This document shows positions 9,017-20,583 of a stretch of DNA of 64,000 bases, in pieces. A model generated the notes under the pieces. That model ran no database searches. It saw nothing but the letters and a program-made list of their open reading frames with translations, and was not told the DNA's origin. Made by a program: the position numbers and the translations under genes. Each line of letters opens with the position of its first letter. The first letter of the stretch is position 1. This stretch comes from Pseudomonas sp. K2I15. Lineage in GTDB: Bacteria > Pseudomonadota > Gammaproteobacteria > Pseudomonadales > Pseudomonadaceae. The stretch spans positions 82,276-146,275 of the forward strand of contig NZ_NIXO01000009.1 in the NCBI RefSeq assembly GCF_002204795.1. The letters run 5' to 3'.

Positions 9017-9044
9017 AAAAACCCCGGCCTGGGCCGGGGTTTTT
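9017..9044 (-). terminator. rpoD: Rho-independent terminator after rpoD
   Basis: An 8-base-pair G+C stem (CCCCGGCC/GGCCGGGG) flanked by AAAAA and TTTTT arms gives a 13-base-pair hairpin with a T run on either strand. It lies 4 bases past the rpoD stop and marks the end of the rpsU-dnaG-rpoD transcript. It may also act bidirectionally. Confidence 0.9.
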
Positions 9045-9048
9045 GTGA

Positions 9049-10899
<1,851 letters not shown>

Positions 10900-10966
10900 A
10901 ACACCCTATCCACTGAAGGTCTTGGCGGGCAAAAAACAAGCCGAGGATTATACCCGAGCTATGACC

Positions 10967-12928
10967 TCACACGCCAGCTGAGGTCGGGTTTGATGCGGAA
11001 ACATTGCGACTTAAAAGGTCGCGCAGTTGATTTTTCTCTTCGGCGGTCAATTCACTCTGACGCGCTTTTCGAAGAAGTTGTTCCAGGTTTCGCTCGCGTT
11101 GACGAGCTACCAAGCTAGTAATGGTGTCGAAAAACTGTTGTTCAAGGTTAGCGCCATCAATCAGCCATTCCTTTTCTGCCAACGCCTTTAGCAAACGGCC
11201 CTGTTCAGTGCCGTGCCAGCGTGCAATCAGCTGGAATGAGTTTAGCTTAGGATTCTTCTGTACGGCTTCGAGCAGGGCCACCAGCAGTTGTGTATTGGTG
11301 TGGTCTTCGGCCGCAAAGTGCCCCGCGTCTTCGACTTTTTGTGCCAGTTGCGGGTGGTGCAAAAGCGTGCGCAGGGCTGCCATGGTGGGCGGCTCTACTG
11401 CTGCTGGGACGCGTGGGCCGCGCGGTTCGTCACGGTCGCCGCCACGTTTGCCGTTTTTATCCCAGGGTTTCTTGTCCCATTTCTTGCCGCCGGCGCCGGG
11501 TTTTTTCGGTGTCCACTCCTGCTGGGGCGTGTAGGCCTCCTGCGGTTGGTGGAAGTCGGAGTAGTCCGGCATGGCGTCGTAATCCATGCCCGGGTCGTAG
11601 GCCGGCGGCGCCTCTTGCGGCGCGCTGCGCGCCAGCTGGCTGACGGCCTCGCCACTCAATCCGGTGATTTCCAGCAGGCGCTGGCGCATCAGGGTCCGCA
11701 GGTTGGCGCCCGGAACCTTGTCGATCAGCGGTGCCGCGAGGGTGACCATGTGGGCCTTGCCTTCGAGGGAGCGCGGGTCGGACTCTTCGGTCAGTTGCTG
11801 GAAAAAATAATCGGCCAGCGGTTGTGCGTGTTGGTTGATGCGCGCGCGGAACGCGTCGGTGCCTTCGGCGCGGACCAGGGTGTCCGGGTCTTCGCCTTCG
11901 GGCAGGAACAGGAAGCGTGCGCGCCGCCCGTCCTGCAGGCTCGACAGGGTCGACTCAAGGGCGCGCCATGCAGCGTTGCGGCCGGCCTGGTCGCCGTCGA
12001 AGCAGAACAGTACGTTGGGCACCACGCGAAACAAGCGCTTCAAGTGCTCTTCGCTGGTCGCGGTGCCCAAGGTGGCCACGGCATTGCGCAAACCTTGCTG
12101 GGCCAGGGCGATTACGTCCATATAGCCTTCAACCACGATGATTTCATCGAGGTTGCGGTTGTTCTTGCGCGCTTCAAACAGACCGTAGAGTTCCTGGCCT
12201 TTGTGAAACACCGGGGTTTCCGGTGAGTTCAGGTATTTTGGCTTGTCGTCCCCCAACACCCGGCCGCCGAACGCGATGATACGGCCGCGACTGTCGCGGA
12301 TCGGGAACATCACCCGGTCGCGGAAACGGTCATAACGCTTGCCGGTCTCGGCGTTTTCCACCAACAGGCCGGCGTCGATCATGGCTTTTTGCTGCAGGGT
12401 GTCGCTGCTCAGGTGCTTGTACAAGTTGTCCCAGCCGGGCGGGGCGAACCCGAGGCCGAAGTCGCGGGCGATTTCACCAGTCAGGCCGCGGCCCTTGAGG
12501 TAATCGACGGCGGCTTTGCGCTGCGGGTGGCTTTTCAATGCCTGGCGGTAAAAGTCGGCGGCAGCTGTGAGCAATGGGTACAGCGGCGAATCGGTGGGTT
12601 GCCGCGGTTTGTGCGGGCGGCCACTTTCTTCGCGGGGGATTTCCATGCCGGCGGCTTTCGCCAGTTCCTCGACGGCCTGGGGGAAGTCCAGGTTGTCGTG
12701 GTCCATGATGAAGCCGAGGGCATTGCCGCCGGCGCCGCAGCCGAAGCAGTAGTAGAACTGCTTGTCGGGGCTGACGCTGAAGGACGGAGTCTTTTCTTTG
12801 TGAAACGGGCAGCAGGCAGTGTAGTTCTTGCCGGCCTTTTTCATTTGCAGGCGCGAGCTGACTACATCGACGATGTCGGTGCGGTTCAGAAGGTCGTCAA
12901 TAAAGCTCTGGGGAATTAGCCCGGCCAT
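10967..12928 (-). CDS. dnaG: DNA primase DnaG
   Basis: The 653-residue primase makes RNA primers at the replication fork. It has an N-terminal CHC2 zinc-binding domain (CCPFHKEKTPSF, then YYCFGCGAGG at about 40-64), the TOPRIM catalytic core at about 260-340 (VVEGYMDVIALAQQG, FCFDGDQAGRNAAWRAL), and a C-terminal helicase-binding domain at about 510-640 (ALRTLLHHPQLAQKVE). A basic, low-complexity linker at about 465-505 rich in K/G/P/W joins core and C-domain. It is the middle gene of the rpsU-dnaG-rpoD operon. The 445-base spacer back to rpsU is unusually long and contains an attenuator-like hairpin that could uncouple dnaG from rpsU expression. Confidence 0.98.
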   Translation of the reverse strand: MAGLIPQSFIDDLLNRTDIVDVVSSRLQMKKAGKNYTACCPFHKEKTPSFSVSPDKQFYYCFGCGAGGNALGFIMDHDNLDFPQAVEELAKAAGMEIPREESGRPHKPRQPTDSPLYPLLTAAADFYRQALKSHPQRKAAVDYLKGRGLTGEIARDFGLGFAPPGWDNLYKHLSSDTLQQKAMIDAGLLVENAETGKRYDRFRDRVMFPIRDSRGRIIAFGGRVLGDDKPKYLNSPETPVFHKGQELYGLFEARKNNRNLDEIIVVEGYMDVIALAQQGLRNAVATLGTATSEEHLKRLFRVVPNVLFCFDGDQAGRNAAWRALESTLSSLQDGRRARFLFLPEGEDPDTLVRAEGTDAFRARINQHAQPLADYFFQQLTEESDPRSLEGKAHMVTLAAPLIDKVPGANLRTLMRQRLLEITGLSGEAVSQLARSAPQEAPPAYDPGMDYDAMPDYSDFHQPQEAYTPQQEWTPKKPGAGGKKWDKKPWDKNGKRGGDRDEPRGPRVPAAVEPPTMAALRTLLHHPQLAQKVEDAGHFAAEDHTNTQLLVALLEAVQKNPKLNSFQLIARWHGTEQGRLLKALAEKEWLIDGANLEQQFFDTITSLVARQRERNLEQLLRKARQSELTAEEKNQLRDLLSRNVSASNPTSAGV

Positions 12929-13373
12929 GGCGTTCTCGTCATCACTGCGTGTAAAAGAGGGCCCGCAAAGTGCTCAAGGCGCGCGTGTTGTGCGGCTCGA
13001 TCAACTGTCGTCTGCTTGGTCTGTCAGGAAGTGTATCTGCCGAACATTCACTGACGTTAGTTCCGATCAGTGCCCGGCGTAGAAATGTTGCCCGGGAGTC
13101 CGGTCTTGGCCATGTGGGGGCCTCGGATGCTCGTCGGTGGGCGCAGCCGACCTGTTGATCGCCTGTTAAAAAATAAGTGTGCTCGTCAGTAGCCTTGTTA
13201 GGCTCGTCAGAAGAGACGTGCACCGCTGGCAAAAGAGCCAGTCCTGACGTGTGAAGCAGTTCGTTTCAGTCGCGTGTGCGGCGTCAACGGTGAAGCATCA
13301 AGCGATATCCGCAAATGCCAACGGCCCGGCTGAGGGCCGGGCTTGGCAGAAGCTTGCTACGAACGTCTGTGTA
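12929..13373. other. Long spacer between rpsU and dnaG, no convincing gene
   Basis: These 445 bases hold one hairpin (13316-13348) and no recognisable gene. A 96-codon frame on the minus strand (13232-12942) starts at TTG, lacks a ribosome-binding site and resembles nothing I recognise. From memory P. aeruginosa has a small YqeY-type gene at this place; it is not present here. Confidence 0.5.
13316..13348 (-). terminator. Attenuator-like hairpin between rpsU and dnaG
   Basis: The arms TGCCAA and GCCCGGC (13-base-pair total, with a 2-base CG bulge) pair around the loop TGAGG. It starts 25 bases after the rpsU stop. Only a weak T tract (TTTGCGG) follows on the minus strand. In E. coli a partial terminator at the same place lowers dnaG relative to rpsU; I infer the same role here. 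Confidence 0.55.
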
Positions 13374-13589
13374 TTAGTACAGACGAACGGCGCGGCGCTG
13401 CTCGCGCTGAACTTTCTTGGCGTGACGCTTAACAGCGGCTGCTGCTTTACGCTTACGCTCAGAAGTTGGCTTCTCATAAAATTCGCGGCTACGAACTTCA
13501 GCCAGAACACCGGCTTTTTCGCAGGAGCGCTTGAAACGACGCAGAGCTACGTCGAAGGGTTCGTTCTCTTTTACTTTGACGGCTGGCAT
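13374..13589 (-). CDS. rpsU: 30S ribosomal protein S21
   Basis: The 71-residue basic protein ([20 protein letters not shown] ... [18 protein letters not shown]) is S21, a small-subunit protein that helps base-pair the 16S 3' end with mRNA at initiation. Length and termini match the family exactly. It is the first gene of the rpsU-dnaG-rpoD operon, divergent from tsaD with 203 bases between. The purine-rich GAAAGAAGG precedes the ATG. Confidence 0.99.
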
Positions 13590-13676
13590 CCAGAGCTACC
13601 TTCTTTCATTACCGGGAATCAACGTTCTCGTCGCAAAAAATTCGCGGCTGAGGTCGTCGGTTTTTAAGGGTTGCGG

Positions 13677-13706
13677 ATGTTAACCCCTCATTGCCCGGAA
13701 TGCAAA
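13677..13706 (-). promoter_or_regulatory. Candidate sigma-70 promoter of the rpsU operon
   Basis: On the minus strand TTTGCA (13706-13701) and TAACAT (13682-13677) are separated by 18 bases and lie about 88 bases upstream of rpsU. This is a reasonable but unproven sigma-70 match in the rpsU/tsaD divergent region. Confidence 0.42.
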
Positions 13707-13792
13707 GCCTCTGATCGAAAACCGCTAGTCGGGAGGGGGAGTGGCGACTATTATGCGCGCCTTCGAATTCAGCCTCTACAAGGCGCAAACCC

Positions 13793-14818
13793 ATGCTAGT
13801 TCTGGGATTAGAAACCTCGTGCGACGAAACCGGTGTCGCACTTTACGACAGTGAACGCGGGCTTTTGGCCGACGCACTGTTCAGTCAGATCGACCTGCAT
13901 CGCGCCTATGGTGGCGTGGTGCCGGAGCTGGCCAGCCGTGATCATGTCAAACGCATGCTGCCATTGATTCGCCAGGTGTTGGACGAGGCTGGCTGCGTGC
14001 CGACCGAGATCGATGCCATTGCCTATACCGCAGGCCCCGGATTGGTCGGAGCCCTGCTGGTTGGGGCCTCTTGCGCCCAGGCGCTGGCATTTGCCTGGGG
14101 CATTCCGGCCCTCGGCGTGCACCACATGGAAGGCCATTTACTGGCCCCGATGCTGGAAGAAAACCCGCCACAGTTCCCGTTCGTCGCTTTGTTGGTTTCA
14201 GGTGGCCATACGCAGCTGGTTCAGGTCGATGGAATCGGCCAATACACGCTGCTGGGCGAAAGCCTGGACGACGCTGCCGGTGAAGCTTTTGACAAGACTG
14301 CGAAGATGATGGGCCTCAACTATCCCGGTGGCCCGGAAATCGCACGGCTGGCGGAAAAAGGCGTTGCGGGGCGCTTCACCTTCCCGCGTCCGATGTGCGA
14401 TCGCCCTGGCCTGATGTTCAGCTTCAGCGGCCTGAAAACCTCTGCCCTGAACACCTGGCAGCACAGCGTCAGCGCCGGAGACGACAGTGAGCAAGCCCGT
14501 TGCGACATCTCTCTGGCGTTCCAGCAGGCCGTGGTGGAGACTTTGGCCATCAAGTGCAAGCGGGCCCTGAAGCAGGCGGGCATGAAGCGCCTGGTGATCG
14601 CTGGTGGCGTCAGCGCCAACAAGGCATTGCGCGTGTCGCTGGAAAAAATGCTCGGCGACATGAGGGGCGATGTGTTTTATGCCCGTCCTGAGTTTTGCAC
14701 CGACAACGGCGCGATGATCGCCTATGCCGGTTGCCAGCGTTTACAAGCTGGTCAGCATGAAAGCCTGGCCATCAGCGTGCAGGCGCGCTGGCCGATGGAG
14801 CAACTGCCGCCGCTGTAA
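13793..14818 (+). CDS. tsaD: tRNA N6-threonylcarbamoyladenosine synthase subunit TsaD
   Basis: The 341-residue protein of the Kae1/Qri7/TsaD family transfers the threonylcarbamoyl group to A37 of ANN-reading tRNAs, acting with TsaB and TsaE on TsaC product. Signatures: N-terminal [16 protein letters not shown], the metal-binding HHMEGHL (about residues 110-116), [14 protein letters not shown], and C-terminal [10 protein letters not shown] and [13 protein letters not shown] (Asp metal ligand). The length is normal. It is single-gene and divergent from rpsU, a conserved arrangement in gammaproteobacteria. It was formerly named gcp. Confidence 0.98.
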   Translation: MLVLGLETSCDETGVALYDSERGLLADALFSQIDLHRAYGGVVPELASRDHVKRMLPLIRQVLDEAGCVPTEIDAIAYTAGPGLVGALLVGASCAQALAFAWGIPALGVHHMEGHLLAPMLEENPPQFPFVALLVSGGHTQLVQVDGIGQYTLLGESLDDAAGEAFDKTAKMMGLNYPGGPEIARLAEKGVAGRFTFPRPMCDRPGLMFSFSGLKTSALNTWQHSVSAGDDSEQARCDISLAFQQAVVETLAIKCKRALKQAGMKRLVIAGGVSANKALRVSLEKMLGDMRGDVFYARPEFCTDNGAMIAYAGCQRLQAGQHESLAISVQARWPMEQLPPL

Positions 14819-14851
14819 CCGGCGAACGTGAGCCGGGTTCATCGGGTATTT

Positions 14852-15421
14852 TTAAAAATGCCGTTCGCGCCCGGCAAACAGGTCGCGTAGATTGCCCCGG
14901 TGGCGCCAGACGATCAGCAGTGTAAGCACGCTCATCGGCACCAGCGCCGCCGGCTCCTGCCAGGCCAGCAACGGCAGGGTCAGGGGCGTGGCGATCAATG
15001 CGGCCAGCGAGCTGGTACGGGTCAGGTAGAACGTCAGCAGCCAGGCCAGGATGGCCAGCAGCGCCGCCGGTGGATAAATCCCCAGCAGCATGCCGGCCGC
15101 CGTCGCAACACCCTTGCCGCCGCGAAAGCGGAAGTACAACGGGAACAAGTGGCCGAGCACCGCGCAGACGCCAATCCAGGCTTGCTGTTGCAGCGAAAGC
15201 CCGGCGAGATCAGCGATCAGCACGGGCAACAGGCCCTTGCAGACGTCGCCGAACAACGTCAGCACGGCGAGTTTTTTGCCGGCCAGGCGCAACATATTGG
15301 TGGCGCCGGCATTGCCTGAGCCACTCATTCGCGGGTCGGGATTACCCGTCAGGCGGCTGAGCAAAATGGCGAAGGACAGCGAGCCGAGCAGGTAGGCGAG
15401 AGTCGCCAGTAACCAAAACAT
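14852..15421 (-). CDS. plsY: Glycerol-3-phosphate acyltransferase PlsY
   Basis: The 189-residue inner-membrane protein uses acyl-phosphate to acylate glycerol-3-phosphate, the first step of phospholipid synthesis. Family motifs are visible: [12 protein letters not shown] near residues 35-46, the phosphate-binding [14 protein letters not shown] near 98-111, and five hydrophobic membrane segments (for example [21 protein letters not shown] at the N-terminus). It is convergent with tsaD, 33 bases apart, and divergent from folB across 74 bases. It was formerly named ygiH. Confidence 0.95.
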   Translation of the reverse strand: MFWLLATLAYLLGSLSFAILLSRLTGNPDPRMSGSGNAGATNMLRLAGKKLAVLTLFGDVCKGLLPVLIADLAGLSLQQQAWIGVCAVLGHLFPLYFRFRGGKGVATAAGMLLGIYPPAALLAILAWLLTFYLTRTSSLAALIATPLTLPLLAWQEPAALVPMSVLTLLIVWRHRGNLRDLFAGRERHF

Positions 15422-15495
15422 GCTAACTATTCCGGGCGAGGACGCCCTGATTCTAACGGGGCATCGCGCCCTTGTCGTGCAGCGGAGAAGAGTGC

Positions 15496-15849
15496 TTGGA
15501 CAGAGTGTTTATCGAAGGCCTGGAAGTTGACACCGTAATCGGGGCCTACGACTGGGAGCGCGGTATCCGGCAATGCCTGCGTCTGGACCTGAGCTTCGCC
15601 TGGGACAACCGCCCGGCCGCTGCCGGTGACGACCTGAGCCTGGCGCTGGATTACGCCAGTGTGTCCGCACGTATCCAGGCCTTTGCCGAGCAGGCGCAGT
15701 TCCAGCTGGTGGAAACTTTCGCCGAGCGCCTGGCCGAAGTGTTGATGAGTGAGTTCCAGATTCCCTGGCTGCACCTCAAACTGACCAAGCCCGGCGCCGT
15801 TCCGGCTGCCAAGGGCGTGGGCGTGGAGATCGAGCGCGGATGTCGCTAA
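15496..15849 (+). CDS. folB: Dihydroneopterin aldolase FolB
   Basis: The 117-residue protein cleaves 7,8-dihydroneopterin in folate synthesis ([22 protein letters not shown] ... [20 protein letters not shown]). I start it at TTG 15496: this gives the family's usual N-terminus and puts GGAGAAG at 6-7 bases upstream. An in-frame codon at 15472 would add 8 non-conserved residues. The catalytic Glu of GAYDWERG and Lys of LTKPGAV are present. It overlaps folK by 10 bases, so the two folate steps are translationally coupled. Confidence 0.95.
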   Translation: MDRVFIEGLEVDTVIGAYDWERGIRQCLRLDLSFAWDNRPAAAGDDLSLALDYASVSARIQAFAEQAQFQLVETFAERLAEVLMSEFQIPWLHLKLTKPGAVPAAKGVGVEIERGCR

Positions 15850-16358
15850 CTCAGGTTTACCTTGGTCTTGGCAGCAATATCGAACGTGAGGCCCATTTGC
15901 GCGCCGGGCTCGATGCGCTGGCGGGTTTCCTGACGGATATGCGCTGTTCGGCTGTGTTTGAAAGCCAGCCAGTGGGGATCAAGAGCGGGCCGTTCTTCAA
16001 TCTGGTGGTGTCGGCCTATACCGACCTGCCGTTGATGGAGCTGGACCGCCGGCTGAAATTCATCGAGGCCGACAATGGCCGGTACGCCCCGGATCGCAAG
16101 GGCTTGCCGCTGGATATCGACGTGCTGCTGTACGGCGAGCTGGTCGGTAATTTCGATGGCCTGATTCTGCCCCGGGCTGAAATCCTGAAAAACGCGTTTG
16201 TACTGTGGCCGCTGTCGTTGATGGCGCCGGAGCGTGTGCATCCTGAAGCGGGCAAGTCATTTGCCGCGCTTTGGCAGGATGCACAAATCGATCAGGTATT
16301 GGCGCCGGTCGCATTCGTGTGGCGTGATCAGTCGTTAACGCCGGATGCGCTCTTGTAG
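15840..16358 (+). CDS. folK: 6-hydroxymethyl-dihydropterin pyrophosphokinase FolK
   Basis: The 172-residue protein transfers pyrophosphate from ATP to hydroxymethyl-dihydropterin, the step after FolB. Motifs: [16 protein letters not shown] at the N-terminus, [12 protein letters not shown], and the metal-binding [15 protein letters not shown] at about 80-100. The start ATG lies inside the end of folB (10-base overlap). Its last 31 bases overlap the end of the convergent cca gene (16328-16358), so both C-termini are encoded by the same DNA on opposite strands. Confidence 0.96.
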   Translation: MSLTQVYLGLGSNIEREAHLRAGLDALAGFLTDMRCSAVFESQPVGIKSGPFFNLVVSAYTDLPLMELDRRLKFIEADNGRYAPDRKGLPLDIDVLLYGELVGNFDGLILPRAEILKNAFVLWPLSLMAPERVHPEAGKSFAALWQDAQIDQVLAPVAFVWRDQSLTPDALL

Positions 16359-17563
16359 GCTTTCAACGCCTTGAGCCGTTCGCGTTTCAGCGCTTCACCC
16401 AGCTCAGGGCCTTTGAAGCCTTGCTCCAGCAGCGGTGCTACCGGTACGCCCCGTGCCGCCAGCGCTGCGCCGCGCAAATAATCCGCTTGTGGATAACTTC
16501 TCTGCTCAAGGCCTTTGCGGCCGCGGGCGTCCATCTCGCATGCCACCACAAACTCCTCGAACCGCTGCGGGCGACGGTAAGCGTCGAAGCTTTGCAGCAA
16601 CTCCAGCAAGGTCGAGGGCCTCAGCTCCAGCGCGCGATGGCCATGGGTGTGATATTCGCCCACCAGCAGCGCCAGTTCCTGGCAATCCCTTGGCACCTTG
16701 AAGCGCTCGTTCACCGCCTTGATCAGCGTCAAGCCGCGTTGCTCATGAGCAATGTGCTGCGGCAACTTATCCACAGGCGTCACGCCCTTGCCCAAGTCAT
16801 GCAGCAGGCAGGCCCAGCGCACGGTCAGCGGTTGGGCGTGGAGGGCCGCCTGTTCCAGCACGCTCAGGGTGTGAACGCCGGTATCAATCTCGGGGTGATG
16901 GGCTTCGGGTTGCGGTACGCCAAACAGTGCGTCGATTTCCGGCATCAGGGTTTTGAGGGCGCCGCAATCGCGCAGCACCTGGATGAACACCTGTGGCTGA
17001 TTTTCCATCAAGGCGCGGGAGATCTCTTTCCAGCTGCGTTCAGGCGTCAGGGCTTCCAGTTCGCCGGAATCGCTGAGTTCGCGCATCAGTTCCAGGGTTT
17101 CTGGTGCGACGGTAAACCCAAGACTGGCGTAGCGTGCTGCAAAACGGGCAACGCGCAGGACCCGGAGCGGATCTTCGGCGAATGCGGGGGAAACGTGGCG
17201 AAGAATACGTGCTTCCAGATCTTGCTGGCCGTGATACGGATCGGTCAGGTTGCCGTCATCGTCTTCGGCCATCGCATTGATGGTCAGGTCACGGCGTATC
17301 AGGTCTTCTTCCAGGGTGACGTCGGGGCTGGCGTGAAACACAAAGCCGCCATAACCCTGGCCGCTCTTGCGCTCCGTGCGGGCGAGGGCGTACTCGTCGC
17401 CGTTTTTCGGATCAAGGAATACCGGGAAGTCAGCACCCACAGGCTTGTAGCCCAGGGCGAGCATTTCTTCAGTGGTAGCGCCGACTACGACACGGTCGAC
17501 ATCAGAAACGGGAATGCCCAGCAGGCGATCACGTACCGCACCGCCGACTTTGTAGATTTGCAT
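16328..17563 (-). CDS. cca: tRNA nucleotidyltransferase (CCA-adding enzyme) with HD domain
   Basis: The 411-residue enzyme builds or repairs the CCA end of tRNAs. The N-terminal nucleotidyltransferase domain shows [23 protein letters not shown] (Asp pair for metal binding) and [12 protein letters not shown]. The C-terminal HD domain (about 220-330) shows HTLSVLEQA and [12 protein letters not shown], typical of the longer gammaproteobacterial enzyme with phosphatase/phosphodiesterase activity. Its ribosome-binding site GGAGG (17575-17571) is part of the 3' arm of the hairpin at 17567-17620, so initiation may depend on that hairpin being open. It lies downstream of spoVR on the same strand. Confidence 0.97.
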   Translation of the reverse strand: MQIYKVGGAVRDRLLGIPVSDVDRVVVGATTEEMLALGYKPVGADFPVFLDPKNGDEYALARTERKSGQGYGGFVFHASPDVTLEEDLIRRDLTINAMAEDDDGNLTDPYHGQQDLEARILRHVSPAFAEDPLRVLRVARFAARYASLGFTVAPETLELMRELSDSGELEALTPERSWKEISRALMENQPQVFIQVLRDCGALKTLMPEIDALFGVPQPEAHHPEIDTGVHTLSVLEQAALHAQPLTVRWACLLHDLGKGVTPVDKLPQHIAHEQRGLTLIKAVNERFKVPRDCQELALLVGEYHTHGHRALELRPSTLLELLQSFDAYRRPQRFEEFVVACEMDARGRKGLEQRSYPQADYLRGAALAARGVPVAPLLEQGFKGPELGEALKRERLKALKAYKSASGVND

Positions 17564-17566
17564 GAA

Positions 17567-17620
17567 AAAGCCTCCATTAGCGGCACAGGATAACGCCTGC
17601 GGCCCGCCAATGGAGGCTTT
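17567..17620 (-). terminator. Terminator hairpin between spoVR and cca
   Basis: A perfect 12-base-pair stem (AAAGCCTCCATT paired with AATGGAGGCTTT) encloses a 30-base loop. On the minus strand the 3' arm ends in TTTTTC directly before the cca ATG (17563). It begins 6 bases after the spoVR stop and includes the cca ribosome-binding site. Confidence 0.75.
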
Positions 17621-17626
17621 GCCGTT

Positions 17627-19189
17627 TCACAGATGCACGACGGCCAGGTCCAGGCGACCGTAATCGTTATCGCTGTGTTCGTTGCGGGGCGGAACATGGT
17701 GGGTTTTCATCACCTGGTCGCCTTGCAGCGTTTCCAGGTGAATATCGAACCCCCACAACCGGTGCAGGTGCTTGAGGACTTCGTCAGTGGACTCTCCCAG
17801 CGGTTTGCGGTCGTGCTGCTGGTGGCGCAGGGTCAGCGACCGATCGCCGCGTACGTCGATGCTGTAGATCTGTACGTTGGGTTCGCGATTGCCCAGGTTG
17901 TACTGCGCCGCGAGGGTTTCACGGATAGTGCGGTAACCTGGTTCGTCATGAATCGCCGGCACCAGCAGATCGTCCTTGAGGTCGTCATCCATGATGCTGA
18001 ACAGCTTGAGGTCACGGATCACCTGGGGCGACAGGTACTGCAAGATGAAGCTTTCATCCTTGAAGCTGCTCATGGCGAACTTGATGGTCGACAGCCAGTC
18101 GCTGCCCGCGATGTCCGGGAACCAGCGGCGGTCTTCTTCGGTGGGGTGTTCGCACATGCGCCGGATATCCCGGTACATGGCAAAACCCAGGGCATACGGG
18201 TTGATGCCGCTGTAGTACGGGCTGTCAAAGCCCGGCTGGTAGACCACGCTGGTGTGGGACGTCAGGAACTCCATCATGAAGCCGTCGGTCACCAGGCCTT
18301 CGTCGTACAGGTCGTTCATCAGGGTGTAGTGCCAGAACGTAGCCCAGCCCTCGTTCATCACCTGGGTCTGGCGTTGTGGGTAGAAGTACTGGGCAATCTT
18401 GCGCACGATCCGCACGATTTCCCGCTGCCAGGGCTCCAGCAATGGCGCGTGTTTTTCGATGAAGTACAGGATGTTTTCCTGAGGTTCGGCGGGGAAGCGC
18501 GCATTGTCCTTGTCGCTGTTCTTGCCGGCGCGTTTGGGAATGGTGCGCCAGAGGTCGTTGATCTGTTTCTGCAGATGCTCTTCACGGTCTTTCTGGCGCA
18601 GCCGTTCTTCCTCGGCAGAGATCGGATAGGGGCGTTTGTAGCGGTCGACACCGTAGTTCATCAGGGCATGGCAGGAGTCGAGCAGGTCTTCCACCGCATC
18701 GATGCCGTGGCGCTCCTCGCACTGCATGATGTACTGCTTGGCGAATACCAGGTAATCGATGATCGAGCTGGCATCGGTCCAGGTGCGAAACAGGTAGTTG
18801 CCCTTGAAGAAGCTGTTATGCCCATAGCAGGCATGAGCCACCACCAGCGCCTGCATGCAGATGGTGTTTTCTTCCATCAGGTAGGCGATGCACGGGTCGG
18901 AGTTGATGACGATCTCGTAGGCAAGACCCATCTGCCCACGGGTGTAGGACTTTTCAGTGCTGAGGAAGTGTTTGCCGTAGGACCAGTGGTGATAGCCCAG
19001 GGGCATGCCCACGGACGCATAGGCGTCCATCATCTGTTCGGCGGTGATCACTTCGATCTGGTTGGGGTAGGTGTCCAGGGCATAACCCGCCGCGATGCGG
19101 CTGATTTCCCGGTCATAGGCCTGGATCAGTTCGAAGGTCCATTCGGACCCTGTGGATATGGGTTGGCGCTTATGCTCTTTGGCGGTCAT
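17627..19189 (-). CDS. ycgB: SpoVR family protein (YcgB)
   Basis: The 520-residue protein belongs to the SpoVR/YcgB family, named from a Bacillus spore-cortex protein but widespread in non-sporulating bacteria, where the biochemical role is unknown. Family-typical stretches include [65 protein letters not shown] and [21 protein letters not shown]. The His/Glu-rich motifs suggest a metal-binding fold. Its ATG overlaps the stop of yeaH by 4 bases, so it is coupled to the yeaG-yeaH stress operon. A terminator follows. Confidence 0.95.
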   Translation of the reverse strand: MTAKEHKRQPISTGSEWTFELIQAYDREISRIAAGYALDTYPNQIEVITAEQMMDAYASVGMPLGYHHWSYGKHFLSTEKSYTRGQMGLAYEIVINSDPCIAYLMEENTICMQALVVAHACYGHNSFFKGNYLFRTWTDASSIIDYLVFAKQYIMQCEERHGIDAVEDLLDSCHALMNYGVDRYKRPYPISAEEERLRQKDREEHLQKQINDLWRTIPKRAGKNSDKDNARFPAEPQENILYFIEKHAPLLEPWQREIVRIVRKIAQYFYPQRQTQVMNEGWATFWHYTLMNDLYDEGLVTDGFMMEFLTSHTSVVYQPGFDSPYYSGINPYALGFAMYRDIRRMCEHPTEEDRRWFPDIAGSDWLSTIKFAMSSFKDESFILQYLSPQVIRDLKLFSIMDDDLKDDLLVPAIHDEPGYRTIRETLAAQYNLGNREPNVQIYSIDVRGDRSLTLRHQQHDRKPLGESTDEVLKHLHRLWGFDIHLETLQGDQVMKTHHVPPRNEHSDNDYGRLDLAVVHL

Positions 19190-20457
19190 GTCACTAACCT
19201 GCGCTGGAAGAGTTCACGGAAGACCGGATAGATATCGCCGGCCGAGACCAATTGTTGCTGGGCGAACGTGTCAGCGAAGGCTTCGCTGATGCGCTCGTAT
19301 TCGAACCACAGCGCCTGGTGTTCGCGCGGGGTGATTTCGACGTAGGTGTAGTACTGCACGAACGGCATGATCTGGTTGATCAGAATGTCGCGACAGATCG
19401 GTGAGTCGTCGTTCCAGTTGTCGCCGTCGGAGGCCTGGGCAGCGTAGATGTTCCACTCGTTGGCCGGATAGCGCTCGGCCATGATTTCCTGCATCAGCTT
19501 CAAGGCGCTGGAAACAATGGTGCCGCCGGTTTCCCGCGAGTAGAAGAACTCCTCTTCATCGACTTCCCGGGCGCTGGTGTGATGGCGGATGAACACCACA
19601 TCGATCTTGTCGTAGTTACGCTTGAGAAACAGGTACAGCAGGATAAAGAAGCGCTTGGCGATATCCTTGGTCGCTTGGGTCATGGAGCCGGACACGTCCA
19701 TCAGGCAGAACATCACCGCCTTGGAGCTGGGGTTGGGTTGCTTGACCAGCAGGTTGTACTTCAGGTCGAAGGTGTCGAGAAACGGCACGCGGTGAATTCG
19801 TGCGCTGAGTTTGGCGATTTCGGCTTCGATTTCCTGAATATCGCCGAAGTTGTCTGGCTCTTCGCGTTTCAGGCGCTCCAGTTCTGCCTTGGCGTCCCGC
19901 AGTTTTGCCCGGCTGCTGCCCGACAACGCGATACGCCGGGCATGGGCTGAACGCAGGGTGCGGATGATGTTGATCCGTGACGGATTACCTTCGTTGCTGA
20001 TCCCGGCGCGCACGGTCTTGAAGGTGTCGGTGCCGGTCAGGTTGCGTTTGACCAGGTTGGGCAGCTCCAGGTCTTCGAACATGAACTCCAGGAACTCTTC
20101 CTGGGTGATCTGGAACACGAACTCATCCATGCCTTCGCCGGAGTTGCCGGCCTTGCCCGGGCCTTTGCCGCCCGCGCCGCCTTGAGGGCGCTGGATATGC
20201 TCGCCGCTGGTGAATTCCTTGTTGCCCGGATGCACGACGGTCTGTTTGCCGCCCCGGCCGTGGTGAAGCACCGGTTCATCGATGTCGCGTCCGGGAATGC
20301 TGATCTGCTCGCCGTGCTCCATGTCGGTGATGGAGCGGCGGCTGACGGCCTCTTCGACGGCCTTTTTGATGTGGTCACGGTAACGCCGCAGGAAACGCTG
20401 GCGGTTTACCGTGCTCTTGTTCTTGCCATTGAGACGTCGGTCGATCACATAGCTCAT
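19186..20457 (-). CDS. yeaH: YeaH/YhbH family protein (DUF444)
   Basis: The 423-residue protein of the DUF444 family has an N-terminal basic region ([30 protein letters not shown]). A von Willebrand A-like C-terminal half carries a MIDAS-type motif in [23 protein letters not shown] (D-x-S-x-S, about residue 245). A G-rich segment near 95-115 is probably flexible. It is always found with PrkA-type kinases and SpoVR; together they respond to starvation or stress in enterobacteria. It lies between yeaG and spoVR, with a structured 126-base gap after yeaG. Confidence 0.94.
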   Translation of the reverse strand: MSYVIDRRLNGKNKSTVNRQRFLRRYRDHIKKAVEEAVSRRSITDMEHGEQISIPGRDIDEPVLHHGRGGKQTVVHPGNKEFTSGEHIQRPQGGAGGKGPGKAGNSGEGMDEFVFQITQEEFLEFMFEDLELPNLVKRNLTGTDTFKTVRAGISNEGNPSRINIIRTLRSAHARRIALSGSSRAKLRDAKAELERLKREEPDNFGDIQEIEAEIAKLSARIHRVPFLDTFDLKYNLLVKQPNPSSKAVMFCLMDVSGSMTQATKDIAKRFFILLYLFLKRNYDKIDVVFIRHHTSAREVDEEEFFYSRETGGTIVSSALKLMQEIMAERYPANEWNIYAAQASDGDNWNDDSPICRDILINQIMPFVQYYTYVEITPREHQALWFEYERISEAFADTFAQQQLVSAGDIYPVFRELFQRRLVT

Positions 20458-20472
20458 GTGGGAGCCCTCCGG

Positions 20473-20514
20473 GCAGCTTCAAGTTACAAGCTTCAAGCGG
20501 CAAGCTGGAAGCTT
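20473..20514. repeat. AGCTTCAAG-type imperfect palindromic repeats
   Basis: Several copies of the unit AAGCTTC/AGCTTCAAG/CAAGCTGG follow each other in both orientations in the yeaG-yeaH gap. Such motifs are common between Pseudomonas genes. The block is adjacent to a nested hairpin (20518-20577). Confidence 0.6.
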
Positions 20515-20517
20515 AAA

Positions 20518-20577
20518 GACAAGCGGTCGATTGCCAGGCTGTCCGGCGTACCGGGAGCCTGGCATTTCACGCTTGTC
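20518..20577. repeat. Nested inverted repeat in the yeaG-yeaH gap
   Basis: An outer stem (GACAAGCG 20518-20525 with CGCTTGTC 20570-20577) surrounds an inner 9-base-pair stem (TGCCAGGCT 20532-20540 with AGCCTGGCA 20556-20564), with a small CCGG/CCGG pair in the tip. No T run follows on the minus strand, so an mRNA-processing or stability structure is more likely than a terminator. Confidence 0.7.
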
Positions 20578-20583
20578 GCTGCC

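Noticed and set aside
12942..13232. 96-codon frame on the minus strand between rpsU and dnaG
   Set aside because: It starts with TTG, lacks a ribosome-binding site, has no family features, and its composition is unlike a coding gene.
13609..13794. 61-codon frame in the rpsU-tsaD divergent region
   Set aside because: It covers the likely rpsU promoter and has no ribosome-binding site or similarity.
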